42,702 bases of DNA, taken from assembly GCA_024400955.1 (NCBI GenBank), contig JAKSLY010000023.1, forward strand, positions 1 through 42,702, given 5' to 3'. This stretch comes from Treponema sp. GTDB taxonomy: Bacteria > Spirochaetota > Spirochaetia > Treponematales > Treponemataceae. Positions 30,265 through 39,220 of the stretch are shown one piece after another. How positions within the stretch are numbered: position 1 is the first letter of the stretch; each line of letters begins with the position of its first letter. The position numbers and the translations under genes were made by a program. The notes beneath the pieces are model-generated. The model was given only the letters and a program-made list of their open reading frames with translations, ran no database searches and was not told the origin of the DNA.

Positions 30265-31461
30265 GTGTCTATCAAAAATCATTATCTTTTTACTTCTGAA
30301 TCTGTAGGTGAAGGACATCCTGACAAAGTATGTGACCAGATTTCAGATGCCGTTCTTGACAGATGTCTTGAACTTGACCCGGATGCACACGTTGCATGTG
30401 AATCTTTTGCAACAACAAATTTTGCCCTTGTCGGTGGCGAAATCGGTTTCCAGTCTTCAGACCAGACTCTTCCTGAAAAAATCGCTTCAGAAGTTGAATC
30501 CATTGCACGCAAGGTCATCTGCGAAATCGGCTATGACAGCGACGAGCTTAAATTTAATGGAAACAATGTTGAATTCATGAACAGGCTTCATGCCCAGTCA
30601 AGCGACATCAACCAGGGTGTCGTAGGCAAGGGCCTCAAGGAATACGAAGGCCAGCAGGGAGCAGGGGACCAGGGCATGATGTTCGGTTTTGCCTGCAACG
30701 AAACTCCAGAATTGATGCCGGCACCTGTCATGCTTTCACACAAGCTTCTTCTCAAGGCAACGGAACTCAGGAAGGGCAAGAAGATATCATGGCTCAGGCC
30801 TGATGCAAAATCCCAGGTGACAATCGAGTATGAAGGATACAAGCCTGTTCACATCGATGCAGTTGTAATTTCTCACCAGCACAGTCCTGATGTAACCCTT
30901 GATGAAATCAGGAAGACTGTTACGGAACAGATCATAAAGCCTGTCCTTGAACCTACAGGTCTTTTTGACGATAAGACAAAGATCTACGTAAATCCAACGG
31001 GTAACTTTGTTATCGGTGGACCGGATGGTGACTCAGGCCTTACGGGAAGAAAGATCATCGTGGACACTTATGGTGGTATGGGTCGTCATGGTGGCGGTGC
31101 TTTCTCCGGAAAGGATCCTTCAAAGGTGGATAGGTCTGCTGCTTACATGGCACGCTACATTGCAAAGAACATCGTTGCTGCAGAGCTTGCCGACCGTGCA
31201 GAAGTTCAGCTTGCCTATGCAATCGGCGTTCCATTCCCCGTATCAATCATGGTGGAAACCTTTGGAACGGAAAAGGTTGCCGTAGAAAAGATCGAGGCTG
31301 CCGTAAAGAAGGTGTTTGACTGCACTCCTTCGGGAATTGTACGCACCCTCAATTTAAAGCGCCCAATCTATTCAAAGACTGCAGCATACGGTCATTTTGG
31401 CCGCAGCGAATTCCCTTGGGAAAAGACGGATAAAGTTGAAGAACTCAAGAAGAACGTCTGA
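30265..31461 (+). CDS. metK: S-adenosylmethionine synthetase
   Basis: 398 residues, start GTG at 30265 with AAAAGGAG 5 nt upstream. Signatures: [36 protein letters not shown] and [16 protein letters not shown]. It makes SAM from methionine and ATP. Complete family length. The end overlaps the nth gene. Confidence 0.97.
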   Translation: MSIKNHYLFTSESVGEGHPDKVCDQISDAVLDRCLELDPDAHVACESFATTNFALVGGEIGFQSSDQTLPEKIASEVESIARKVICEIGYDSDELKFNGNNVEFMNRLHAQSSDINQGVVGKGLKEYEGQQGAGDQGMMFGFACNETPELMPAPVMLSHKLLLKATELRKGKKISWLRPDAKSQVTIEYEGYKPVHIDAVVISHQHSPDVTLDEIRKTVTEQIIKPVLEPTGLFDDKTKIYVNPTGNFVIGGPDGDSGLTGRKIIVDTYGGMGRHGGGAFSGKDPSKVDRSAAYMARYIAKNIVAAELADRAEVQLAYAIGVPFPVSIMVETFGTEKVAVEKIEAAVKKVFDCTPSGIVRTLNLKRPIYSKTAAYGHFGRSEFPWEKTDKVEELKKNV

Positions 31462-32080
31462 GATATTCAGCATCCTGCGTTCCCAAAAGGAGAACCCAAA
31501 GCCTGAACTGGATTTTACGTCTGCATACACTCTTCTTGTTGCGGTCGTACTTTCAGCCCAGGCTACGGACAGAAGCGTAAACCTTGCAACCCGGGAGCTT
31601 TTCCAGGTTGCATCCACTCCCGAAAAAATGCTGGAACTTGGCCAGCAGAAACTTATTACCTACATAAAGCCCATCGGCTTGTATCAGAACAAATCAAGAA
31701 ATGTCATTGAACTCAGCCGCGTCCTTGTGGAAGAATACGGTTCCCAGGTGCCGGACACCCTTGAAGAGCTTGTAAGGCTTCCGGGGGTCGGCCGAAAGAC
31801 TGCAAACGTGGTCCTTAACGTATGGTTCAAGAAACCGACCATGCCGGTGGACACCCACGTGTTTCGCGTTGCCCATAGGCTTGAGTTAAGTTCTGGAAAG
31901 ACACCGGAGCAGGTTGAAAGGGATCTTCTGGAAGTCGTGCCGCAGGAATTTGCACTTCACGCCCACCACTGGCTCCTGCTCCATGGACGGTATACGTGCA
32001 CGGCCCGGTCGCCTAAATGCGATCAATGCTCCCTGCGAAAGCTGTGTTCCTTTACGGACTCTGAAGCAGCTACCAGGTAA
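31436..32080 (+). CDS. nth: Endonuclease III (DNA glycosylase/AP lyase)
   Basis: 214 residues from TTG 31436, which keeps the normal N-terminus ([12 protein letters not shown]); the frame extends back to a TTG at 31397 and no ATG is available. Helix-hairpin-helix [20 protein letters not shown] with catalytic Lys, catalytic Asp in [14 protein letters not shown], and the 4Fe-4S cluster as C-x6-C-x2-C-x5-C near the end. It excises oxidised pyrimidines. It overlaps the metK end by 26 nt and overlaps the convergent secreted-protein gene by 11 nt. Confidence 0.93.
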   Translation: MKNSRRTSEIFSILRSQKENPKPELDFTSAYTLLVAVVLSAQATDRSVNLATRELFQVASTPEKMLELGQQKLITYIKPIGLYQNKSRNVIELSRVLVEEYGSQVPDTLEELVRLPGVGRKTANVVLNVWFKKPTMPVDTHVFRVAHRLELSSGKTPEQVERDLLEVVPQEFALHAHHWLLLHGRYTCTARSPKCDQCSLRKLCSFTDSEAATR

Positions 32081-33257
32081 GGCCTACCCCAAAGCTAAGG
32101 CTGTGGTAGTTGTGGTTCCTTCTGTCGTCATCAACATAAACGTCCCTTGCGCCTGGAATGACCTTGTTCAGCTTGTAGCTCCATCCGGAGGTAATCATTA
32201 TGCGTCCAAAAATCACGTCCATTCCTGCCCCGGCTTCCCAGATGCACCTGTCGTCCGTCCTAAGGCCGACTCCCACTTCAAGGTACGGGCGCAGTGTTCC
32301 GAGAATCGTGCAGTTCAATCCCCCGGAAAAACCAAAGTTATATATGGCTGTCTTTTCAAAGCTGTTGGTGGCAAAGGCCATTTCGATTCCCCCAAAGACA
32401 TATTTGCCAAAATCCCATGTAAGGGCGGCAGCAATATTGTCCATCATCAGGGTTCTTGTACTCAGCTCAAAGTCAGCCAGGCTTTCCATTTCCGTATCAA
32501 TGTAGATGAAAAATGCCCGCCTGCCGGAAAGTTCGTCAAAATCTTCATTGCGCCGGCGCTTGTTGCGTTTTTCCTTCCGTTCAGTTTCTTCCTGCGCCAG
32601 AAGTTTTTTTATGTTCTTCCTGTCCCTTCTTATTTCGCCTTCAGTCCTGAACTCGATGGCAGGTTTCATGGAAAACAGCTGCTCCTTTCCGTTGCAGTCC
32701 ATGCTGAAGATTTCCCTGTTCTTTCGGGCGACCCTGTACACTGAAAGCTTTAAGGGTTTCATCCTGTATTCCGAAGGACCATTCCACCTGTGGACGGAAA
32801 ATTCAATCTCGATGTAGATAAGCTCTTCCCCGGCCCGGAATCGGTTTTCGTAGTCGTTGACGTAGTATTCGTAATCGTGGCGCTGATATTCGGTCATTTC
32901 GCTTTCGGGAACGTATTTTTTTTCCATCATTGCCGAATACAAAAGTTCTATGTCCCAGTCGATGACCAGGGCCTTGTCAAGGAATTCACCGTGAATGTTG
33001 ATGGGCCACATGGTTTTTGCAAGATTGTAGCTGTCAATGTAAACCTTAAGGTCCGACGACAGGGAAGATACGGTATAGGTGTCCTTTTCCAGTTCGTCAT
33101 AAATGGACTTTATTATTGAGGAATCTGCATTGATCTGCTTCAGTTCTTCAATGGTCTGAATCCTGTCTTCAAAATCCCTGAGTTCCGCAGAAAAAGCCGG
33201 AGCAAGGAAAATCCAAAAAGCCAGCCCAAGACCAGAAAAGAATTTCTTGAAATTCAC
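32070..33257 (-). CDS. Secreted, probably outer-membrane barrel-like protein
   Basis: 395 residues from GTG 33257, which gives a good signal peptide (NFKKFFSGLGLAFWIFLAP, cleavage after FSA); an ATG nine codons earlier would bury it. The middle has a basic helical patch (ERKEKRNKRRRNED). The last 140 residues are alternating hydrophobic/polar strands (FGGIEMAFA, LRPYLEVGVGLR) ending [10 protein letters not shown], with a terminal aromatic as in beta-barrel proteins. No named family. The GTG is 6 nt after a TATACT box with no ribosome site, so it may be leaderless. Confidence 0.75.
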   Translation of the reverse strand: MNFKKFFSGLGLAFWIFLAPAFSAELRDFEDRIQTIEELKQINADSSIIKSIYDELEKDTYTVSSLSSDLKVYIDSYNLAKTMWPINIHGEFLDKALVIDWDIELLYSAMMEKKYVPESEMTEYQRHDYEYYVNDYENRFRAGEELIYIEIEFSVHRWNGPSEYRMKPLKLSVYRVARKNREIFSMDCNGKEQLFSMKPAIEFRTEGEIRRDRKNIKKLLAQEETERKEKRNKRRRNEDFDELSGRRAFFIYIDTEMESLADFELSTRTLMMDNIAAALTWDFGKYVFGGIEMAFATNSFEKTAIYNFGFSGGLNCTILGTLRPYLEVGVGLRTDDRCIWEAGAGMDVIFGRIMITSGWSYKLNKVIPGARDVYVDDDRRNHNYHSLSFGVGLTW

Positions 33258-33263
33258 CCTGTA

Positions 33264-33269
33264 AGTATA
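33264..33269 (-). promoter_or_regulatory. -10 box of the secreted-protein gene (leaderless)
   Basis: Minus-strand TATACT at 33269-33264, 6 nt before the GTG at 33257. No clear -35. The region also carries the glmS promoter on the other strand. Confidence 0.45.
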
Positions 33270-33276
33270 GCACAAA

Positions 33277-33305
33277 TTGAACATTAATAGAATAAACGCT
33301 ATAAT
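33277..33305 (+). promoter_or_regulatory. Promoter of glmS (leaderless)
   Basis: TTGAAC (33277-33282), 17-bp spacer, TATAAT (33300-33305), then 8 nt to the ATG at 33314. The mRNA would have at most one or two leader bases, so no glmS ribozyme leader is present. Confidence 0.8.
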
Positions 33306-33313
33306 GAGTGCCT

Positions 33314-35155
33314 ATGTGTGGAATAGTAGGATACATTGGTGTAAAGGAAGCCTCGCCGCTTCTTGTAAATGGACTTAAAAAGCTTGAGTACCGCGGTTAT
33401 GACAGTGCGGGTATTGCCGTTTTTGACGGAAAGGAAATACTTCTCCGCAAGGTAAAGGGTGCTCTTGTTGAACTTGAAAAGCTTCTTGCAAAAGAGGCAG
33501 TGCGTGGTACTCTTGGAATTGGCCATACAAGATGGGCAACCCATGGGGAACCAAACGATATCAACGCCCATCCCCATTTAAATCAGGATGGAACCATTGC
33601 CGTTGTTCACAATGGAATCATTGAAAACTATTCAAAGCTCAAGGCACAGCTTCAGAGCGAGGGAATCGTTTTCAGGAGCGAGACAGACAGTGAAGTCGTT
33701 GCTCACCTTATAAACAAGAATTACAGCGAGACAAAGGACATCGTAAAGGCCGTCCGCGACACGATGAAGAAAATCGAGGGAAGCTATGCCCTTGGTGTTG
33801 TATGCAGCGACTATCCTGACAGAATTGTTGCCGCAAGAAAGGAATCTCCCCTTATCGTAGGTCTCGGAAAGGATGAAAACTTCATTGCATCCGATGTTCC
33901 TGCAGTTCTCGAACATACACGCGAAGTTTACTTCCTTGACCAGAAGCAGGTTGCAGTCCTTTACAAGGATCATGTGGACCTTTTCGATGAAGACGGAAAC
34001 AAGGTCATCAAGGAGCCTTATCATGTTGAGTGGGATATTTCCGCAGCAGAGAAGGGCGGTTATGAACACTTCATGCTTAAGGAAATTTTCGAGCAGCCAA
34101 AGGCACTTACAGACACATTGAGGCCTCGTCTCGTTATGGAAGGCGACGATCCAGTGGACATCAAGTTTGACGAGGTTGACTTCGATTCAAAATGGAAGAA
34201 TGCAAAGCGCGTGGTAATCACTGCCTGCGGAACTGCATATCATGCAGGTGTAGTTGCAAAATACGCATTTGAAAAGCTTGCCCGCATTCCGGTTGTTGTT
34301 GATGTTGCCTCGGAATTCCGCTACAGGAATCCAATCATCGACAAGGATGACATATTCATCATAATCAGCCAGTCCGGTGAGACTGCGGACACTCTTGCCG
34401 CCCTTCGCCTTGCAAAGGAAAAAGGCTGCCACATCATCGGAATTACAAACTGCGTAGGTTCTGCCGTAAGCCGTGAATCCCACAACACGATCTATACATG
34501 GGCCGGCCCGGAAATCGCCGTTGCATCAACAAAGGCATATACGACACAGCTTGCATGCCTGTATCTTCTTGCCCTTAAGACTGCAGCCATCCGCGGAACA
34601 GTTTCCCAGGATGAATACAAAAAGCTCCTGAAGGAACTTAACGGAATTCCAGAGAAGGTACAGCAGATTCTTGAAGACAAGTCTTCAATCCAGAGGTTTG
34701 TTTCCCAGAACTACAACAAGGAAAAGGTGTTCTTCATCGGCCGTCTTTTTGACAGCGCAACAAGCCTTGAATGTGCCCTTAAGCTTAAGGAAGTAAGCTA
34801 CATGCATTCAGAAAGCTTTGCCGCTGGTGAACTTAAGCACGGACCTATTGCACTCATGGATTCAAGTTCCCTCGTGGTGGGAATCGCAACTGACCCTGAG
34901 CTTTATGAAAAAATTGCAAGCAACCTTATTGAAGTAAAGGCCCGCTCTGCAACAACCTTTGTAATTACACAGGATAAGACGGGTGCATTCTCAAAGGCTG
35001 CTGACGAAGTCATCAACATTCCGGAAGCAGACAGCGTGTTTGAGTCGATGCTCTCAATCATACCTGCACAGCTCTTTGCCTATTACTGCGCAATTTACAA
35101 GGGTAACAATCCGGACAAGCCAAGAAACCTTGCAAAGTCTGTTACCGTTGAATAA
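33314..35155 (+). CDS. glmS: Glutamine-fructose-6-phosphate aminotransferase
   Basis: 613 residues. I chose ATG 33314 because it puts the nucleophile Cys directly after Met (MCGIVGYIG), as the family requires; a GTG two codons earlier does not. Glutaminase marks: GYDSAGIAV, GIGHTRWATHGEPN. Isomerase half: two SIS domains with TACGTAYHAGVVAKY, SQSGETADTLAAL, and the C-terminal PRNLAKSVTVE. It makes glucosamine-6-phosphate for peptidoglycan. Probably leaderless; ends in a long perfect hairpin. Confidence 0.97.
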   Translation: MCGIVGYIGVKEASPLLVNGLKKLEYRGYDSAGIAVFDGKEILLRKVKGALVELEKLLAKEAVRGTLGIGHTRWATHGEPNDINAHPHLNQDGTIAVVHNGIIENYSKLKAQLQSEGIVFRSETDSEVVAHLINKNYSETKDIVKAVRDTMKKIEGSYALGVVCSDYPDRIVAARKESPLIVGLGKDENFIASDVPAVLEHTREVYFLDQKQVAVLYKDHVDLFDEDGNKVIKEPYHVEWDISAAEKGGYEHFMLKEIFEQPKALTDTLRPRLVMEGDDPVDIKFDEVDFDSKWKNAKRVVITACGTAYHAGVVAKYAFEKLARIPVVVDVASEFRYRNPIIDKDDIFIIISQSGETADTLAALRLAKEKGCHIIGITNCVGSAVSRESHNTIYTWAGPEIAVASTKAYTTQLACLYLLALKTAAIRGTVSQDEYKKLLKELNGIPEKVQQILEDKSSIQRFVSQNYNKEKVFFIGRLFDSATSLECALKLKEVSYMHSESFAAGELKHGPIALMDSSSLVVGIATDPELYEKIASNLIEVKARSATTFVITQDKTGAFSKAADEVINIPEADSVFESMLSIIPAQLFAYYCAIYKGNNPDKPRNLAKSVTVE

Positions 35156-35177
35156 TTGAATAATTTTATGGGCGCTT

Positions 35178-35222
35178 TTTAAAGGGAAGAGGGGGCTTGT
35201 TTAGCCCCCTCTTCCCTTTAAA
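35178..35222 (+). terminator. Terminator of glmS, 20-bp perfect stem
   Basis: TTTAAAGGGAAGAGGGGGCT and its exact complement are separated by the 5-nt loop TGTTT. The arms begin and end with TTTAAA, so it could stop transcription in both directions. Confidence 0.85.
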
Positions 35223-35238
35223 ACCCGGCTTTCCATAC

Positions 35239-35255
35239 TTCCGCTTTCGCTCCAT
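35239..35255 (-). repeat. REP-like repeat, partial inverted copy 3
   Basis: On the minus strand it reads ATGGAGCGAAAGCGGAA, the core shared with the copies at 8361-8453 and 11871-11978. Confidence 0.55.
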
Positions 35256-35290
35256 CCTCCTCGGTCGCATTCCAACCCGGATTCATTACC

Positions 35291-35363
35291 ATGACATACC
35301 GAATTCACCAGCATGTCATCCCGAATTCACCACCATGTCATCCCGAATTTAGTTCGGGATCTC
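35291..35363 (+). repeat. Tandem ATGTCATCCCG repeats ending in a hairpin
   Basis: Three 22-bp units beginning ATGACATACCG, ATGTCATCCCG, ATGTCATCCCG; the last ends TCCCGAA-TTTAG-TTCGGGA then TCTC. Similar arrays occur at 40030-40218 and 41911-41998. The rest of the 35223-35447 gap shows no gene. Confidence 0.75.
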
Positions 35364-35447
35364 TCAAGGTTCCCTTCAAATTTAACCTGAACCATGCTCC
35401 CTGCGGTGGACGCCTCCGGCGGTATTCCAATCCGTAGCGCGGGTTCA

Positions 35448-36269
35448 CTATTTCTTCATGTCCTGAACAATGCTGATGGAAGACTTGACCGTGCATTCCG
35501 GGTAAATGGTGGAAGACAGGGTAAGGGCCCTGTCAACAACACCCTGGGAATCTGCAACACCCTGGAGCAGGATGTTTTTACCCTCGTCATCAATCTGGAC
35601 CGTAAGAAAGTTAATGTTCAGCTTGTGGTCAAAGAGCAGCTTGTTTGTAAGGGACTGGGCCTTGAGCATGGTTGCAAGCCTGTTACGTCCGTCAGCTTCC
35701 ATCTGGGGCGTAATGTAATGGGAAGCCATGTTCTTGATGGCATTGACGCATTCACGTTCAGAAAGAATTCCGGTATTCAGCGTAAGCAGAAAATTGGCAG
35801 GGTCCTCATGGTTGATGTTGAAAAAGCTCTTGTGGAATCCTGCACGGTTTGCCCTGCTTTCCTCAATGCGCTGGATTGCCTGCTTTTCAGTCCACCCAAA
35901 TTCATCCGTAAGGCGCTTTATCTGCACATCCCGCTTTGCAACAAACCTCAGGGGAATCAAATTCTGCAGTCCCTCAAGGATGACAAAAGCTCCGCGTCCA
36001 ATAAGGATGGCGTTTCCGCTGCTGGCTGCCTCGATTACCGCATACTGCAGGTAGTTAAGGTATTCATCACGCCCCTTTGCAAGGCTTGCAAAAAATCCAG
36101 GTTTCTTTTCATCATACTTCTTCAGCTTGCTTTCGGAAAATCCCAGCTCCACAATGCGCTGTTCGATTTTTTTCTTGGTAAAGAAAGTGTATCCAAGTTC
36201 TTCTGCGGCAAGTGAAGCAATCTCGTCGCCCAATGCGGCAACCTGTCTTGAAATAGCAATTACGGCCAT
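35448..36269 (-). CDS. Cytidylate-kinase-like protein with C-terminal BON-like domain
   Basis: 273 residues from ATG 36269 (GGAGG 7 nt upstream). The N-terminal 200 residues match the cytidylate-kinase-like (Cytidylate_kin2) family: VIAISRQVAALGDEIASLAA, ILIGRGAFVILEGLQN and VAKRDVQIKRL. The classic Walker A GxxxxGKS is replaced by SRQVAALGDE, as usual in this family. Residues 205-270 (NINFLTVQIDDEGKNILLQG, ALTLSSTI, CTVKSSISIV) look like a BON domain, which binds membranes or partners. The fusion is uncommon. Substrate not known. Confidence 0.75.
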   Translation of the reverse strand: MAVIAISRQVAALGDEIASLAAEELGYTFFTKKKIEQRIVELGFSESKLKKYDEKKPGFFASLAKGRDEYLNYLQYAVIEAASSGNAILIGRGAFVILEGLQNLIPLRFVAKRDVQIKRLTDEFGWTEKQAIQRIEESRANRAGFHKSFFNINHEDPANFLLTLNTGILSERECVNAIKNMASHYITPQMEADGRNRLATMLKAQSLTNKLLFDHKLNINFLTVQIDDEGKNILLQGVADSQGVVDRALTLSSTIYPECTVKSSISIVQDMKK

Positions 36270-36419
36270 AAACAACCTCCTTATGAGCAGCAGGAACTTA
36301 AGATCAGCTACTTTTTTGATGTGGTTTCCAAAAAATATTTGATGGATTTTTCAGGAAACTTCCATAATAATATTATAAACACAAAATCCAATAATTCAAA
36401 TTTTCTGGAGTTGATTTTT

Positions 36420-36971
36420 ATGAATGACAATGAACTTATGTGGACTCAGAAAAGCCGCAAGGAACTGCTCAAAACCTGCGTTTTCACGGTAACAAGCCGC
36501 CATAACGAAAGTCCGTCCGGTGTATCCGGTGATTATATTGTAAACGAGTGCCCTGACTGGGTCATCGTCATTGCAAGGCACGGGGACAATTTCCTGATGG
36601 TAAGGCAGTACCGCCATGGGGAAGAAAGTCTGAGCACGGAATTCCCAGGCGGCGTAATCGATGCGGGCGAAACTCCGGAGCAGGCTGCCCTAAGGGAACT
36701 GAAGGAAGAAACAGGTGCCGTAACAAAAAAACTTGTCCACCTTGGAACGATGAATCCAAACCCGGCACTTTTTGCAAACCACGTACATGTCTATTATACG
36801 GAAGAACTGGAATTTTCCGGAGTCCAGAATCTTGACCATGATGAACTCCTGGATTACATGGAGATTCCGGTAAAGGAAGTGTTAAAAAAAACAGGCAGCC
36901 CCGAATACCCTCATGCACTGATGGCCTCGGCAACTGCCCTGTATCTTGCTAAAGTTTATCTTGCCTTGTAA
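36420..36971 (+). CDS. NUDIX hydrolase
   Basis: 183 residues from ATG 36420 (CTGGAG 9 nt upstream). The Nudix box is complete: G-G-V-I-D-A-G-E-x7-R-E-L-x-E-E-x-G (residues 80-102). The fold and length resemble ADP-ribose or nucleotide-sugar pyrophosphatases: VRQYRHGEE before the box, and LGTMNPNPALFANHVHVYY after it. Cytosolic. The end overlaps the convergent LysM gene by 16 nt. An AT-rich TATTATAAAC upstream may hold a promoter. Confidence 0.9.
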   Translation: MNDNELMWTQKSRKELLKTCVFTVTSRHNESPSGVSGDYIVNECPDWVIVIARHGDNFLMVRQYRHGEESLSTEFPGGVIDAGETPEQAALRELKEETGAVTKKLVHLGTMNPNPALFANHVHVYYTEELEFSGVQNLDHDELLDYMEIPVKEVLKKTGSPEYPHALMASATALYLAKVYLAL

Positions 36972-37651
36972 GGTTCGTATTCCTTGTCGGCACTGTAAAC
37001 ACCGTCACGATATTCCCCTGTAATTGAAGGGATTTCCATCTTCATTCCAGGGCGAATAAGGTTAGGATTATCCGGCTTAGGAATATTGTTCTTGTTGGCC
37101 TCGTAAAGGTTTTCCCAAAGGAACGGGTTGTTGTATACGTAGTGGCGGCCCGCAATGTTCCAGAAGCAGTCCTTGTCGGTTGCCCATGGGCGGACAACAT
37201 AGTACTTAGGAAGAGGCGTAATTTCGTAAACTTCAGAAAGCGTGTCCACAGCCTGTTTTGCATACATGGAAGCGTTGTCCCAGTCTTCAGAGGCAAATGC
37301 CGATTCGGCCTGAGCCAAAGCCTTTGTTGCAGCTTCGTAGGCAATAGGGAAGTTTTCCTTGCCGTGGATTGATTCAACGTAGGCAATCCTGTTCTTTGCA
37401 AGGGCGATGTCCTTCTCCGCATTTTCCCTGGCAAGCATATGCTTGATGTATGCATCGGAAAGGTCTGCATTTTCCTTGGCCTTTGCGGCATATTCCTCAG
37501 CAAGGGCATATTCACCAGCGTCCATGGCTTTTTCAGCCTTGCCGGTATATTCCCTGGCAAGCTTCTGGTATGTATTGTTTGTGTAGCTGGCTGCAAAAAG
37601 AACCTGGATTCCTGCAAGCAAAGCTGCTGTAACTGCAATAAACTTTTTCAT
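36956..37651 (-). CDS. Secreted LysM-domain protein
   Basis: 231 residues. Signal peptide MKKFIAVTAALLAGIQVLFA (cut after FA). A helical, Ala/Glu/Lys-rich region of about 120 residues with repeating Ala-heptads follows. The C-terminal LysM motif starts at YYVVRPWATDKDCFWNIAGR and ends NLIRPGMKMEIPS. LysM binds peptidoglycan glycans. It is encoded directly after the lipoprotein gene (adjacent, sharing a junction base), so the two probably work together at the cell wall. Confidence 0.88.
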   Translation of the reverse strand: MKKFIAVTAALLAGIQVLFAASYTNNTYQKLAREYTGKAEKAMDAGEYALAEEYAAKAKENADLSDAYIKHMLARENAEKDIALAKNRIAYVESIHGKENFPIAYEAATKALAQAESAFASEDWDNASMYAKQAVDTLSEVYEITPLPKYYVVRPWATDKDCFWNIAGRHYVYNNPFLWENLYEANKNNIPKPDNPNLIRPGMKMEIPSITGEYRDGVYSADKEYEPYKAR

Positions 37652-38796
37652 TACTGTGCCTCCTGTACGGCTTCTTCAGCAGCGGCAGCGGCCTTTTCTG
37701 CTTCCTTCTTTTCAAACTCGTCTGCAGCCGATTCAAGTTCGTCCTCGGCTTCCTCAAGTTCTTCAGAAGTTTCCGCCATTTCTGCATCTGCTTCCTGAGC
37801 CTCGGAGAAGTCATCTTCCTCAAGGAGAACAGCATCTTCGTCTTCTATTCCTTCAACAGGTTCGTCACCGAGAGGCTTTTCAATGTCAGCCTGAACTGCA
37901 GTATTCTGGCTTTCCTCAACACGCTTCTTTGCTTCGTCAACGGCCTTCTGTGCCCTTGCCCTGGCTTCTGAAACTTCGGTAAACATCTTTGCAAATCCTT
38001 CCTTTGCAGAAGAATAGTCGTTGAATGCACCTTCAGGATCGCCTGTAACGTACTTCTGGTCTCCGGACTTAAGGGTGTCCTGGCAGCTCTTGTATTCATC
38101 CTTGCGCGAAATGTAGCACTTAACGGAATTGCTGTCCTTCTGGGCAAGAATTGCTTCGCTGCGTGCGTCCTTTGCCTTTGCTCTCCATCCTGCAATGAGA
38201 ACGGCGCTCATCTTGGCGTCTGCGTCAAAAGCCTTTTCCACCCATGAAGCTCTTGGCATGTTAACGCTGTCGTCGGCAGAAAGTTCTTCAATAAGGTCGG
38301 AACCTGCGTCATAGTTCTTCTGGTCATAAGAAGAAAAATCCAGCTCGTCAATTCTTGATTTCTTTGACTTTGCGTCGGCAAGGGCCTTCAGGGCCATGTA
38401 GAGTTTGTTGAGCTCTGCAAGGGCTGCCTTGTATTCGGCACTGTCCTTGTCATCGCTGTCCTTAAGGCGGTTGTATTCGTTTTCAGCGGCATCAAACATT
38501 GCAGGACATGCATTCTTAGCACCGCTGGAAATGGCTTCATTTCTTGAAGCTTCAATCATTTCCCAGAGAGAATCTGCTGTTTCTCCATCGCTGTCTTCAT
38601 CGGCATCTTCCATGGAATCAGCCTGATCTGTAGCGGATTCATCTTCGGCAGTTACTTCAGTCTCTTCAGCATCAGGCTGAACCGACTCCGTCTCAACGCT
38701 CTGAGGCTCTTCCGTTGGTGCCGAACCGCAGGAAACCATAAGAAACGACGGGATTACAAGCAGGGATGCTGCAAGTACGATTTTACTTTTGAACAT
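37651..38796 (-). CDS. Acidic helical lipoprotein
   Basis: 381 residues. Signal AASLLVIPSFLMVSCGS gives lipobox MVSC (Cys about residue 23). The protein is very acidic, with long Ala/Glu/Asp/Lys-rich helices likely to form coiled coils (residues 110-150, 245-290, 330-375) separated by linkers. GGAGG is close to the ATG. Operon with the LysM gene. Its job is unknown; an envelope spacer or scaffold tied to the cell wall is plausible. Confidence 0.85.
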   Translation of the reverse strand: MFKSKIVLAASLLVIPSFLMVSCGSAPTEEPQSVETESVQPDAEETEVTAEDESATDQADSMEDADEDSDGETADSLWEMIEASRNEAISSGAKNACPAMFDAAENEYNRLKDSDDKDSAEYKAALAELNKLYMALKALADAKSKKSRIDELDFSSYDQKNYDAGSDLIEELSADDSVNMPRASWVEKAFDADAKMSAVLIAGWRAKAKDARSEAILAQKDSNSVKCYISRKDEYKSCQDTLKSGDQKYVTGDPEGAFNDYSSAKEGFAKMFTEVSEARARAQKAVDEAKKRVEESQNTAVQADIEKPLGDEPVEGIEDEDAVLLEEDDFSEAQEADAEMAETSEELEEAEDELESAADEFEKKEAEKAAAAAEEAVQEAQ

Positions 38797-38962
38797 TATT
38801 CCTCCCAGGATTCCTTTTTTGAAATCAGTGAAAAGTGTAGCAAAAAATATTCTTATAGATAAGTAGATTTTCGGTAATTTTGTGGAAAATATTTAAAAAT
38901 CTGTAACATTTTTGCAGAAAATCCATTATCATTAATGTACATGCAAAAGCAGGAGGCATAGG

Positions 38963-39193
38963 ATGGCAGAAGATTTTACACCACCGGTAATCGAAAAGAA
39001 TTTCGGAATCATGTCAACTTCAAAGTCTGGATGGAACCTTGAACTCAATTACGTGTCGTGGGGCGGAAGGCCTGCAAAGTACGACATTCGTTCCTGGGAT
39101 CCGGAACATGTAAAGATGGGCAAGGGCGTAACCTTTTCTGCCGCCGAGCTTGCTGAACTTAAAAAGATACTGAATTCCATGGCGGAAATTTAG
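38963..39193 (+). CDS. YdbC/PC4-family single-strand nucleic-acid-binding protein
   Basis: 76 residues. The PC4/YdbC signature is full: SGWNLELNYVSWGGRPAKYD, then IRSWDPEHVKMGKGVTFS and AELAELKKIL. The fold binds ssDNA; the bacterial role is not settled. AGGAGG lies 8 nt before the ATG. It is followed 27 nt later by the secreted protein gene. Confidence 0.9.
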   Translation: MAEDFTPPVIEKNFGIMSTSKSGWNLELNYVSWGGRPAKYDIRSWDPEHVKMGKGVTFSAAELAELKKILNSMAEI

Positions 39194-39220
39194 AAATATA
39201 AAAAAATAAGGAAGATTAAA

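Noticed and set aside
33306..33313. glmS ribozyme
   Set aside because: Only 8 nt lie between the -10 box and the start codon.
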